A stretch of DNA of 64,000 nucleotides from Actinoallomurus soli (lineage in GTDB: Bacteria; Actinomycetota; Actinomycetes; Streptosporangiales; Streptosporangiaceae), in assembly GCF_024055715.1 (NCBI RefSeq), contig NZ_JAMXMV010000005.1, forward strand, positions 186,001-250,000, written 5' to 3'. Each line of letters opens with the position of its first letter. Within the stretch, counting starts at the first letter, position 1. This document shows, one piece after another, positions 32,059-40,326 of the stretch. The position numbers and the translations under genes were made by a program. The notes beneath the pieces were generated by a model, which searched no databases, was not told the DNA's origin, and saw nothing but the letters and a program-made list of their open reading frames with translations.

Positions 32059-34746
32059 ATGCGGCTTCCTTCGTCAGAGGAGAGATCCAGAGATGCTGTG
32101 CCCATGGTCCGCTCGCTCCGCTCGCTCATGAGAGGACATGTCCTGCGGCCGCTGCCGACGGCGGCGGTCGCGCTCGCACTGGCGGCCGGGACGGTCGCCG
32201 CCGCGCGGCCGGCGCCGGCGCGCGCGGCCACGGGCCCCGCGGTGTCGGCGGCGCCGGCCGAACTCTCGGAGACGACCCGGCTGCCGGACCGGCGGTCGGT
32301 CGTCATCGGGGACCGCTTCTACTCGGTGTCCACCGAGGACGGGCTGTACCCGGCGGCGGGCTGGCACACGAACGGCGAGATGGGCGGGCTCTGGACGCCG
32401 CCGCTCAAGCTGCTCGACGGCGTCTGGTTCGGCCTGGACGGCGCGTGGCTCGGCAAGCAGGCCGCCGCGCAGCGGTTCACCAGTGGGCAGGGGTACACCC
32501 GGATCGCGTACGCGGCGGCGGACGGCGTGCGCGCCGAGCGCACGGACGTCGCGCCCGACGGCGTACGCGCCGGGCTCATCGGCATCACCCTCAGCTCCGC
32601 GTCCCGCAAGACCGTACGCCTCGACGTGGACGCGCACTCGGAGCTGATGACCGCCTACCCGTGGGGCTCGACGACGCCGAGTCAGCAGGCGATGAACCTC
32701 CCGGACACGGGCGCGTACGACAAGGGGACGCTCGTCTTCCGCGAGCAGGGCACCCCGGACGTCCCGAACGCGACCCGGCACGACTACGCCGCGCTCGTCG
32801 CCGCCGACCGTACCCCGGCCGCGCACCGGCTCGGCCCCGACCACCGGGGGCCGCAGGACCCCGCCGTCATCTGCCCCGCGAGCGGCGACCAGCCGAAGCG
32901 CTGCGACGACACGGCGCTCGGCAAGGGGACCGGCGGGCGGCTCTCCTACGACGTCACCGTTCCGGCGGGCGGCAAGGCCACCGTCTGGATCGCGGTCGCC
33001 GGCTCGGACCACGGTCTGCCGGAGGCCCGGGGCGCGCTGCGCACCGCGCTGCGCGACCCGGCCGGCCTGCTCGCCCGTAAGATCGCCGCGCGTCGCGCCG
33101 TCGCCGCGAACACCGTCGTCGACCTGCCCGGCGACCGGCTCCTGCAGCAGAGCGTCGAGTGGAGCAAGCAGAACCTCGCCGACTCCGTGCAGGAGGCCCG
33201 CGACCTGAAGATGCGGGTCACCCATGAGGGCAAGGACTACCCGGCGCCCAAGGGCACCGTCGCGAAGGCCCGCTGGCTCGGCGCCGGCTGGCCGGACTAC
33301 CCGTGGCTGTTCGGCACCGACGGGGAGTACACCGCCTACGCGACCGTGGCGGCGGGGCAGTTCTCCTCGATCGAGGACCACCTGCGGGCCGTCCGTGACA
33401 CGAGCGACATCGTCAACGACCGCAGCGGCAAGGTGATCCACGAGGTCGTCTCGGACGGCTCGGTCTACTTCGGCGCGAACGGCGAGGCGGGCAACACCGA
33501 CGAGACCGCGAAGTTCCCCAGCGCGGTCGCGCTGGTGTGGCGCTGGACCGGCGACCGGGCCTTCCTCGACTCGATGTACGCCTTCACGAAGCGCAACATG
33601 CACTACATCGTGGACAAGCTCGACGCCGACGGCGACGGCTGGCCGGAGGGCTCCGGCAACGTCGAGCGTCCCGGTATGGGCGTCGAGAAGCTCGACAACG
33701 CCGTGTACACCATCCGCGGTCTGCGGGACCTGGCCGACCTGGCCACCGCCGAGGGCGACGGCGCCACCGCCGCCTGGGCGGGCGGGCACGCCGACGCGCT
33801 GGAGAAGAAGTTCGAGGCGGCCTGGTGGTACGGCGGTGACACCGCCCAGTACGCCGACTCCATCGACCGGCCCGACGACCCGGCGAACGACAACACGAAG
33901 ATCTTCCAGCGGCACTGGATCGGCGTGACCCCGATGGACGCCGAACTCGTCCGTCCCGGTCAGGTCACCCGGCCACTGGCCGACGACCAGCACGCCCAGG
34001 CGGCGCTGGCCCGGCGCGAACAGCCCTGCTACACCGGCACGACCGGGCTCTACCACACGGGTACCGGACCGACCTCGGCCGACGGCGGGAACAAGGGACC
34101 GTCGTGCGACGGCGTGGTGTCGTCCGTGCAGAGCGACCGCGAGGTCTTCTCGCTCGGCAACGGCATCATGGCCGTCGCCGAGGGCAACTACGGCCGCCTC
34201 GCGCAGCAGCGGACGTACACCACCGACAACGCCCGGATCCAGCTCGACCCGTCGCTGTGGGAGATGCCGGGCGCCATGCCGGAGATCGCGCCGAGCCCCG
34301 ACTTCGACCCGGCCAACATCGACCGTCCCCTGACCGGACGCTCGATGGTCCTGCAGGCGTGGGGCGCGTACGGCAACCTGTGGCCGGTCGTCCACCAGCA
34401 GCTCGGCGTCTCCCCGGACATGGGCCGGGCGCGGCTGGAGGTCGTCCCGCAGGTGCCGCCGGGCCAGTCCCGCGTCGCCGGGCGTCACATCCGGGTGGGC
34501 GGCGGCACGGTCGACGTGATCGCCGAGGCCGCGGGCAGGACGCTGCGCACCACCGTCACCGGCCGGTCCACCCGGGCGAGCCTGCTGATCGGCCAGGTCC
34601 TGCCGGGCGGCGCGACCGTCGCGTCGGTGACCCTCGACGGGCATGCCGTGAAGTACCGGGTACGGCAGACCGCGCGCGGCTCCGAGATCGTGGCCGACGC
34701 CGGATCCGCGGGCGGCACCGCCGTCCTCGCCGTGACCCTCCGCTGA
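32059..34746 (+). CDS. Secreted debranching-type (six-hairpin) glycosidase
   Basis: An 895-residue protein. ATG 32059 has an excellent GAGAGGTGAT site. The first 24 residues are encoded by a dispersed repeat, so the signal peptide (hydrophobic core LRPLPTAAVALALAAGTVAAA) starts only at about residue 24; ATG 32128 could be the ancestral start. An N-terminal beta domain (about 70-340) is followed by an (alpha/alpha)6 barrel with WPDYPWLFGTDGEYTAYA, GNVERPGMGVEKLDNAVY and REVFSLGNGIMAVAEG. The fold resembles amylo-alpha-1,6-glucosidase and GH15/GH65-like enzymes. Extracellular alpha-glucan or trehalose breakdown is likely; the substrate is not proven. Confidence 0.7.
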   Translation: MRLPSSEERSRDAVPMVRSLRSLMRGHVLRPLPTAAVALALAAGTVAAARPAPARAATGPAVSAAPAELSETTRLPDRRSVVIGDRFYSVSTEDGLYPAAGWHTNGEMGGLWTPPLKLLDGVWFGLDGAWLGKQAAAQRFTSGQGYTRIAYAAADGVRAERTDVAPDGVRAGLIGITLSSASRKTVRLDVDAHSELMTAYPWGSTTPSQQAMNLPDTGAYDKGTLVFREQGTPDVPNATRHDYAALVAADRTPAAHRLGPDHRGPQDPAVICPASGDQPKRCDDTALGKGTGGRLSYDVTVPAGGKATVWIAVAGSDHGLPEARGALRTALRDPAGLLARKIAARRAVAANTVVDLPGDRLLQQSVEWSKQNLADSVQEARDLKMRVTHEGKDYPAPKGTVAKARWLGAGWPDYPWLFGTDGEYTAYATVAAGQFSSIEDHLRAVRDTSDIVNDRSGKVIHEVVSDGSVYFGANGEAGNTDETAKFPSAVALVWRWTGDRAFLDSMYAFTKRNMHYIVDKLDADGDGWPEGSGNVERPGMGVEKLDNAVYTIRGLRDLADLATAEGDGATAAWAGGHADALEKKFEAAWWYGGDTAQYADSIDRPDDPANDNTKIFQRHWIGVTPMDAELVRPGQVTRPLADDQHAQAALARREQPCYTGTTGLYHTGTGPTSADGGNKGPSCDGVVSSVQSDREVFSLGNGIMAVAEGNYGRLAQQRTYTTDNARIQLDPSLWEMPGAMPEIAPSPDFDPANIDRPLTGRSMVLQAWGAYGNLWPVVHQQLGVSPDMGRARLEVVPQVPPGQSRVAGRHIRVGGGTVDVIAEAAGRTLRTTVTGRSTRASLLIGQVLPGGATVASVTLDGHAVKYRVRQTARGSEIVADAGSAGGTAVLAVTLR
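32068..32129 (+). repeat. Dispersed 61-bp repeat, copy A (inside coding sequence)
   Basis: This block matches the reverse complement of 54407-54467 at about 52 of 62 positions, with one gap and nine substitutions, all transitions. It contains the direct repeat CGCTCGCT-CCGCTCGCT. Here it encodes residues 4-24 of a secreted glycosidase. Confidence 0.75.
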
Positions 34747-34751
34747 TCCCC

Positions 34752-34789
34752 TGAGGGACGCCCCGCCGGCTTCGGCGGGGCGTCCCTCA
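34752..34789 (+). terminator. Terminator between the two debranching-type genes
   Basis: TGAGGGACGCCCCGCCG / CGGCGGGGCGTCCCTCA, a 17-bp perfect stem with a GCTT tetraloop, 5 nt after the stop. Confidence 0.8.
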
Positions 34790-34816
34790 CGTCTTCCTCA
34801 CTCCACGGAGCTCCCC

Positions 34817-36865
34817 GTGTCCCAGTCCCTCCACGAACACCTCACCTGCGTGGCCGCGCCCGCCGTCTGGCTCTCCCCGCCGAGCGGGCAGCTCACCGGC
34901 GGCGCCGACGGGCTCTACGTCGCCGACCGCCGTGTCCTGTCACGGCTCGTGCTCACGCTCGACGGCGCCGAGCCCGCGCCCGTCGGCGCCACCATGGCCG
35001 GCGCGGACCGCGCCCGCTTCACCGCGGCGTCGGGCGTGCTGACCGTCGAGCGGACCCGTACGGTCGGCCGCGACGGCGGGACCGAGGAGATCCGCGTACG
35101 GAACGACGGCGCCGATCCGGTCACCGTGGCCGTCGCGGTCGAGGCGGCCGCGGACCTGGCCGAGATCAGCGACGTCAAGGCCCGGCACGCCGGGGAGCCG
35201 GGCCGGGCCGGCGACCGCGACGGTGGGCATGGGACGGACGGGACGTCGCTGCGCGACGGGGTCGCGCACACCGGACCGGACGGCTACACGGTGCTGCTGA
35301 CCGGGCCCCTGCGGGCGGAACCGACCCTGGCGCCGGGGGAGGAGTTCACGGCCACGCTGACCGTACGGGCGACGCCACCGCCGGTGGAGGGGTTCCGGCC
35401 GCTGCCGCCGGGCGCGCCGCCGCCCTGGTCGGCGACGCCCCTCACCGTTCGGTCCGAGGACCGGCGCCTGGACGCGCTGGTCGGCCAGGGGATCGCCGAC
35501 CTCGGCGCGCTCCTGCTCACCGACGAAGGAGACCTGTACTGCGCGGCCGGCAGCCCGTGGTACCTCACGCTCTTCGGCCGGGACTCCCTGTGGACCGCCC
35601 GGCTGGCCCTCCCGCTCGGGTACGAACTCGCCGCCGGGACGCTGCGGACCCTGGCCCGGCACCAGGGCGTCCGCCACGACCCGGAGACGGAGGAGGCGCC
35701 CGGCAGGATCCCGCACGAGCTGCGGCCCGCGCATGCCGCGGGGTGGCTGCCGCCGGTGTACTACGGCACGGTCGACGCCACGCCGCTGTTCGTCACCACG
35801 CTCGCGGAGGCGTGGCGGTGGGGGATGCCGGAGGCGGAGGTCGCGGCGCTGCTGCCCGCCGCCGAGCGGGCCCTGACCTGGATCGAGGGCTTCGGCGACG
35901 CCTTCCTCTCCTACACGGGGTCGCCGGACCGGCTCGTCAACCAGGGCTGGAAGGACTCCACCGACGGCGTCCAGCACGCCGACGGCCGCACGGCGACGCC
36001 GCCGGTCGCCCTGTCGGAGGTCCAGGCGTACGCCTACCAGGCCGCCGTGCTCGGCGCCGACCTGCTCGACGCGTTCGGCCGGCCGGGCGGCGAACGCCAC
36101 CGCGAGTGGGCGGCGGCCCTCGCGGAGCGGTTCCGCGCGCGGTTCTGGGTCGACGGGTACCCGGCGATCGCGCTGGACGGCGGGGGAGAGCCGGTCGACG
36201 GCCCGGCCTCCAACATGGGGCACCTCCTCGGCACCGGCCTGCTCACCCCGGCCGAGGAGGACCTGGTCGCGGCCCGCCTCGCCGGACTGGACTCCGGCTG
36301 GGGGCTGCGGACGCTGGGCACGGCCTCGGCGGGCTTCGACCCGCTGTCGTACCACCTCGGCTCGGTCTGGCCGCACGACACCGTGATCGCCGTGCTCGGC
36401 CTCGTACGGTCCGGTCATCCCGACGTCGCCGCGAGCCTGGCGCGCGGCCTGATCGCCGCGGCGCCGAGCTTCGGTCACCGGCTGCCCGAGTTGTTCGGCG
36501 GCCAGGCCGCCCCACCGGGCCACGGGTCCGGCGCCGAGCGGAGCCACCGGAGGGTCGAGGACTCGGGGCACAGCGGCCCGGTCGGCCGGACGGACGATGA
36601 CGCGGCGGTGGGTCCGGTGCCGTATCCGGCCGCGTGCTCGCCGCAGGCATGGGCCGCCGCGGTCTCGCCGGCCCTGGTCACCGCGCTGCTCGGGCTCGCC
36701 GTCGACGTGCCGGCCGGCCGGCTCACCGTGTCCCCGGTCCCCGGCTTCGGACCGCTGTCCGTGAGCAACGTCCGCGTCGGCGCCGCGACCGTCTCGATCG
36801 ACGTCGACCCTCAGGGCGCCGTGTCGCTCATCGGCGTGCCGCCGGGCCTGACCCTGGACCTCTGA
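34817..36865 (+). CDS. Amylo-alpha-1,6-glucosidase (glycogen debranching) family
   Basis: A 682-residue intracellular protein. The N-terminal GDE_N_bis domain (about 15-200) has GLYVADRRVLSRLVLTLDG. A six-hairpin GDE_C domain follows with GSPWYLTLFGRDSLWTARL (catalytic Asp region), RLVNQGWKDSTDGV, LGTASAGFDPLSYHLGSVWPHDT and PYPAACSPQAWAAA. A charged, probably disordered stretch (about 565-595) interrupts the barrel. It may debranch glycogen-like alpha-glucans, or act on sucrose or other glucosides, as function in this family varies. GTG start behind GGAGCTCCCC. Its 3' end is the first unit of a tandem repeat. Confidence 0.87.
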   Translation: MSQSLHEHLTCVAAPAVWLSPPSGQLTGGADGLYVADRRVLSRLVLTLDGAEPAPVGATMAGADRARFTAASGVLTVERTRTVGRDGGTEEIRVRNDGADPVTVAVAVEAAADLAEISDVKARHAGEPGRAGDRDGGHGTDGTSLRDGVAHTGPDGYTVLLTGPLRAEPTLAPGEEFTATLTVRATPPPVEGFRPLPPGAPPPWSATPLTVRSEDRRLDALVGQGIADLGALLLTDEGDLYCAAGSPWYLTLFGRDSLWTARLALPLGYELAAGTLRTLARHQGVRHDPETEEAPGRIPHELRPAHAAGWLPPVYYGTVDATPLFVTTLAEAWRWGMPEAEVAALLPAAERALTWIEGFGDAFLSYTGSPDRLVNQGWKDSTDGVQHADGRTATPPVALSEVQAYAYQAAVLGADLLDAFGRPGGERHREWAAALAERFRARFWVDGYPAIALDGGGEPVDGPASNMGHLLGTGLLTPAEEDLVAARLAGLDSGWGLRTLGTASAGFDPLSYHLGSVWPHDTVIAVLGLVRSGHPDVAASLARGLIAAAPSFGHRLPELFGGQAAPPGHGSGAERSHRRVEDSGHSGPVGRTDDDAAVGPVPYPAACSPQAWAAAVSPALVTALLGLAVDVPAGRLTVSPVPGFGPLSVSNVRVGAATVSIDVDPQGAVSLIGVPPGLTLDL

Positions 36866-37066
36866 GGCGCGCGGTCGTGACGACCGGACGGGCCGCCCGG
36901 CCTGACGCCGGACCGCTGAGCGGCCCGGTCGCGTACGGCCGGGCGGAACGCTCGGGCTGACGCCGGACCTCTGAGGCGCGCGGTCGCGTACGGCCGGTTG
37001 GGCCGCCCGGGCCGACGCCGGACCCTGAGCGGCGCGGTCGTGTACGGGTGGACGGGCTCGCCCGGC
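36848..37066. repeat. 54-55 bp tandem repeat including a stop codon
   Basis: Four diverged copies begin at 36848, 36902, 36957 and 37012. Core: CTGACGCCGGACC, then CTGAG, GCGCGGTCG, TACGGCCGG and GGGCCGCCCGG. Copy 1 is the end of the debranching-enzyme gene with its TGA; the others repeat that end downstream. Confidence 0.8.
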
Positions 37067-37116
37067 GGGGGTACACCGGGGATGCCGGGTCGTTCGAGGG
37101 CGAGAGGGAGGGTCCC

Positions 37117-37899
37117 ACGAAGATCGCGATCACCGGGGGTACCGGCCGGATCGGCGGGCGCGTGACGCGGCTGCTGGCCGGCGACGGACGCCACGACGTC
37201 GTCCCGCTGTCCAGCCGTAGCGCGCCGTACGACGACCCCGAGGCGCTGCGAAGGGCGCTGGACGGGATCGACACGCTCGTGTTCGTCTCCAGCGACGGCG
37301 AGGCCGCACGGGTCGTCGTGCACCACCAGAACGTCCTGAACGCGGCGGCCCGGTGCGGGGTCGGCCACATCGTGCTGCTCAGCGGCCTCGACGTGGACCT
37401 CGACTCGCCGTTCTGCTACGCGTTCACCAACGGCCACAACGAGCGGTCGCTGCGCGCGTCCGGGTGCCGGTTCTCCATCGTGCGCGCGAGCGTGTACACC
37501 GAGTTCCTCCTCGACCTGCTGCGCAAGGCGGCGGTCGGCGGCACCGTCGCGCTTCCGGCCGGCGCCGCCCGCGTGTCGCCGGTCGCCCGGGAGGACGTGG
37601 CGCGCTGCCTGGCCGCCCTCGCGCTGCGCGCACCCACCGGCCGGCACCACGACGTGACCGGACCGCGGAGCCTTCCCGTGGGGGAGATCGCCGCCATGGC
37701 GGGATACCGGTACGCGCAGACCACTCCGGCCGAGTTCGCCGCCACGCTGCTGCGCCGCGGCGAGGAGCCGTGGTGGGCGTACGCCTACACCGGCATGCTC
37801 GCGTCCATGCGGCAGGGCCGGTGGGCCAAGGCGCCGGGCGCGGTCACCGAGCTGACCGGCCGCCCGCCGCTGTCCGTCCGGGACCTGCTGGGCGGGTGA
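37117..37899 (+). CDS. NmrA-like NAD(P)-binding SDR; start codon unclear
   Basis: About 260 residues. It opens with KIAITGGTGRIGGRV, the dinucleotide-binding loop, followed by RDVVPLSSRSA-type strand-loop, DTLVFVSSDGEA, GVGHIVLLSGLDVD and RFSIVRASVYTEFL, as in NmrA/QorB-like atypical SDRs. No ATG, GTG or TTG lies where the family normally starts; instead ACG at 37117 is preceded by GGGAGGG at proper spacing. GTG 37048 would add 23 unrelated residues that fall within the upstream repeat array. I therefore place the start at ACG tentatively. The enzyme probably reduces a quinone, an imine or an azo compound, or is only a redox sensor. Confidence 0.65.
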   Translation, partial: TKIAITGGTGRIGGRVTRLLAGDGRHDVVPLSSRSAPYDDPEALRRALDGIDTLVFVSSDGEAARVVVHHQNVLNAAARCGVGHIVLLSGLDVDLDSPFCYAFTNGHNERSLRASGCRFSIVRASVYTEFLLDLLRKAAVGGTVALPAGAARVSPVAREDVARCLAALALRAPTGRHHDVTGPRSLPVGEIAAMAGYRYAQTTPAEFAATLLRRGEEPWWAYAYTGMLASMRQGRWAKAPGAVTELTGRPPLSVRDLLGG

Positions 37900-37905
37900 C
37901 GCCCT

Positions 37906-37927
37906 CCGCCCGGAATCCGCCGGGCGG
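37906..37927 (+). terminator. Hairpin after the SDR gene
   Basis: CCGCCCGG / CCGGGCGG, 8 bp with a 6-nt loop, 6 nt past the stop codon. Confidence 0.5.
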
Positions 37928-37960
37928 GGCGAGGAAAATGTTTACGAGTGAAATACCTGT

Positions 37961-37966
37961 TAAGCT
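37961..37966 (+). promoter_or_regulatory. -10 box of the FUSC gene, leaderless type
   Basis: TAAGCT is 6 nt before GTG 37973. TTTACG (37941-37946) could be a -35 but is only 14 nt away. The flanking AT-rich stretch is a reasonable MarR target. Confidence 0.45.
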
Positions 37967-37972
37967 TCTCGG

Positions 37973-39691
37973 GTGGATCGACAGGGGACGGACGGGAGGC
38001 GGCTGCTGCCGCTGCGGGGCGTGTTGCGGGTCGGCCGGGGCAGCGACATCTGGCGCAAGGTCGCGTTGAGCGTGGTGACGGCCCTCGCCGTTCCGGACTT
38101 CACACTTCTCGCCCTCGGCCGGCTCGACCTGGTCCTCTACACCTCCGGCGGGGCGATGTGCGCGCTGTACGCCCACGGCCGGCCGTACGCCGCCCGCGCC
38201 CGTACCCTGCTGTGGGTCGTGCTCGGCATGCTCGGGAGCATGGCCGTCGCGCTGCTCACCTCCGCGTCGACCGAGTCGGTGGTGATCCGGGTCGCGGTGG
38301 CCGCCCTCCTCGCGGCCGCGCACAAGGTGGTCTGCGACGCCGTCCGCATCGGCCCGCCCGGGAATCTGATCTTCACGTTCATCGCCGCGAGCTGCGCGTT
38401 CGTGCCGCAGCGGCTCGGTGACGTCCCCGCCCATGTGGGGCTCGGCCTGCTCGGGGGCTGCGTGGCCTGGCTGGTGTGCATGGCACCGGCGCTGGTCCGC
38501 CGGGACGGCCCGGAGCGCGTCGCCGTCGCCCGTGCCCTCGACACGGCGGCCCGGCTCCTCCGCGCCGCGCCCGGGCAGACGGCGCGGGCCCGGCATGACG
38601 CCGCCGCCGCGGCCAACGCCGCGTGGCACACCCTGGCCCTCGTGCCCGCCCGTCAGCCTGGCCGGGGCGCCGCCCGTAAGCTCGGCCGGAGCCCCGCACG
38701 TACGCCCGGACGGGGCGCGACCCGCGCGACGCTGGAGCGGTTCGTCGCCCGCGCCGAGTCCGCCCTCGCGGCCGGGCCGGGACACGCCGAGGAGGCCGAC
38801 CGGCTCGCTCGGTGGGCCCGTGACCTGCGCCGCGGCCGGACTCCGATGACGCCCGCGCCCAGTCCCGCCGAGGCGGGCGAGCTGGTCGGGCTCGCGGTCG
38901 AACGCGCCCGGGGTTCGCGGCGCCTCCTGCGCGCGCTGCGGCCCGGTTCGCCGGTCATCCCGATCGGCGCGCGGGTGGCCGTCGGCGCCGCCCTCGCCGG
39001 GTGGTGCTCGGCCGCCCTCGGCGTGGGCCGCCCCTACTGGGCGGTGGTCACCGCCGCCGCCGTCTTCCAGGCGAACCTGTCGCTCACCTGGCAGCGCGCC
39101 GTGCAGCGGGTGCTCGGCAACCTGGTCGGCCTGCTGGTCTTCACGGCGGTCCTGCCGCTGACCCGCACCGCCCAGGTGGCGCTCGTCCTGACCGCGCTGG
39201 CCTTCCAGTTCGGCGCCGAGGCGCTGATCGGCCGCAACTACTGGCTCGGGACGGTCTGCGTCACACCGATGGCGCTGCTCGTCGTCGAGTTCGCCGGGGC
39301 GCAGCCCGCCGGACGGCTCATCGCCGACCGCTGGCTCGACACCTGCGTGGGCGCGGTCGTCGGCCTGCTCGGCTGCTTCCTGATCGCCGACCGCCGGGCC
39401 GGGCACCGGATCGACGAGCTCCTGGACCGGGTCGTCCTCGCGGACGCCACCGCGCGTGCCCTGCTCGGCACGGCCTGGGGCATGGACCCGCGCGACCTGG
39501 CCACGGCACGGGACCGCCTGGTGGCGTCGCTGGTGGAGCTGCGCGAGGCGGTCGACGCCGTGAACGGGGAGTGGTGGCGGCACCCGCTCCCGGAGGAGCG
39601 GATCGCGTCGGCCGAACGGGAGGGGCACCGCACGCTCGCCCGCACGGCTCTGCGCCTGTCGACGCCGGTCGCCACGGCACTCGCCTCCTGA
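37973..39691 (+). CDS. FUSC-family membrane transporter
   Basis: A 572-residue protein of the FUSC / aromatic-acid-exporter type. Two hydrophobic halves (about 30-185 and 325-475) flank a long soluble helical region (about 190-320). The second half has GRPYWAVVTAAAVFQANLSLTWQRAVQRVLGNLVGLL, the characteristic FUSC signature (WAVxTAxxV...R..G...G). Such proteins export aromatic acids or other toxic anions. The start is GTG 37973 behind a TAAGCT box with no ribosome site. A MarR gene follows 19 nt later, which suggests ligand-induced export. Confidence 0.82.
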   Translation: MDRQGTDGRRLLPLRGVLRVGRGSDIWRKVALSVVTALAVPDFTLLALGRLDLVLYTSGGAMCALYAHGRPYAARARTLLWVVLGMLGSMAVALLTSASTESVVIRVAVAALLAAAHKVVCDAVRIGPPGNLIFTFIAASCAFVPQRLGDVPAHVGLGLLGGCVAWLVCMAPALVRRDGPERVAVARALDTAARLLRAAPGQTARARHDAAAAANAAWHTLALVPARQPGRGAARKLGRSPARTPGRGATRATLERFVARAESALAAGPGHAEEADRLARWARDLRRGRTPMTPAPSPAEAGELVGLAVERARGSRRLLRALRPGSPVIPIGARVAVGAALAGWCSAALGVGRPYWAVVTAAAVFQANLSLTWQRAVQRVLGNLVGLLVFTAVLPLTRTAQVALVLTALAFQFGAEALIGRNYWLGTVCVTPMALLVVEFAGAQPAGRLIADRWLDTCVGAVVGLLGCFLIADRRAGHRIDELLDRVVLADATARALLGTAWGMDPRDLATARDRLVASLVELREAVDAVNGEWWRHPLPEERIASAEREGHRTLARTALRLSTPVATALAS

Positions 39692-39710
39692 CCGGGGAAG
39701 GAGTAAGGAC

Positions 39711-40214
39711 ATGGAGGACGCGGTCGCCGAGGTCCTGCGCCAGTGGCAGCGGGTCCATCCCGACCTGGACACCCTCCCGATCGCGGTGATCGGCAGGCTC
39801 ACCCGCTGCGCGACGCTGCTCCAGCAGGCGGCGGACGCCCCGCTGACCCGCGAGGGGCTCGCCCGCCCGGAGTTCGACCTGCTCGGCGCGCTGCAGCGGG
39901 TCGGCCGCGAGCTGACCCCGACGCAACTCGCGCGGGAGACGTTCTCCTCGGGCGCCGCCGTCACCAAGCGCCTGCGCCGGCTGGAGGAACGGGGACTGGT
40001 CGAGCGCCGCGCCGACGAGCGCGACCGCCGGGTCGCCCACCTGTCCCTCACCGAGGAGGGCCGGCGGCTCATCGCCCGCCTCGTTCCCGAACAGGTCGGC
40101 TACGAGGCCTCCCTGCTCTCCGCGCTCGGGGTGGACCGGCAGCGGGATCTGGCCGACGTCCTGAGCGAGCTGCTCGTCCTCCTCGAAGGCCGTCTCGGCG
40201 GCGTGCCGATCTGA
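39711..40214 (+). CDS. MarR-family regulator linked to the FUSC exporter
   Basis: A 167-residue MarR protein with LTREGLARPEFDLLGALQRVGRELTPTQLARETFSSGAAVTKRLRRLEERGLVERRADERDRRVAHLSLTEEG, in which the recognition helix and wing (DERDRR) are clear. Start ATG 39711 behind GGGGAAGGAG. It is co-transcribed with the exporter, and many MarR proteins of this arrangement respond to phenolic acids and repress the operon. Confidence 0.88.
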   Translation: MEDAVAEVLRQWQRVHPDLDTLPIAVIGRLTRCATLLQQAADAPLTREGLARPEFDLLGALQRVGRELTPTQLARETFSSGAAVTKRLRRLEERGLVERRADERDRRVAHLSLTEEGRRLIARLVPEQVGYEASLLSALGVDRQRDLADVLSELLVLLEGRLGGVPI

Positions 40215-40314
40215 CCGGTCCGGCCGCCTCCGCCCCCGGCGTGCGCGCCGCGCCGGCGCGCCCGAGTATGTAACCGTTCTGTGACAAGGTGGCATCCAAG
40301 ATCATCTTTCGGTC

Positions 40315-40320
40315 TACGCT
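40315..40320 (+). promoter_or_regulatory. -10 box of the serine-hydrolase gene, leaderless type
   Basis: TACGCT precedes GTG 40327 by 6 nt; no ribosome site is visible. Confidence 0.45.
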
Positions 40321-40326
40321 GGCGCG

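Noticed and set aside
32074-34644. Long minus-strand open frame opposite the secreted glycosidase
   Set aside because: Low-complexity translation and no ribosome site; the plus strand has a signal peptide and a recognisable fold.
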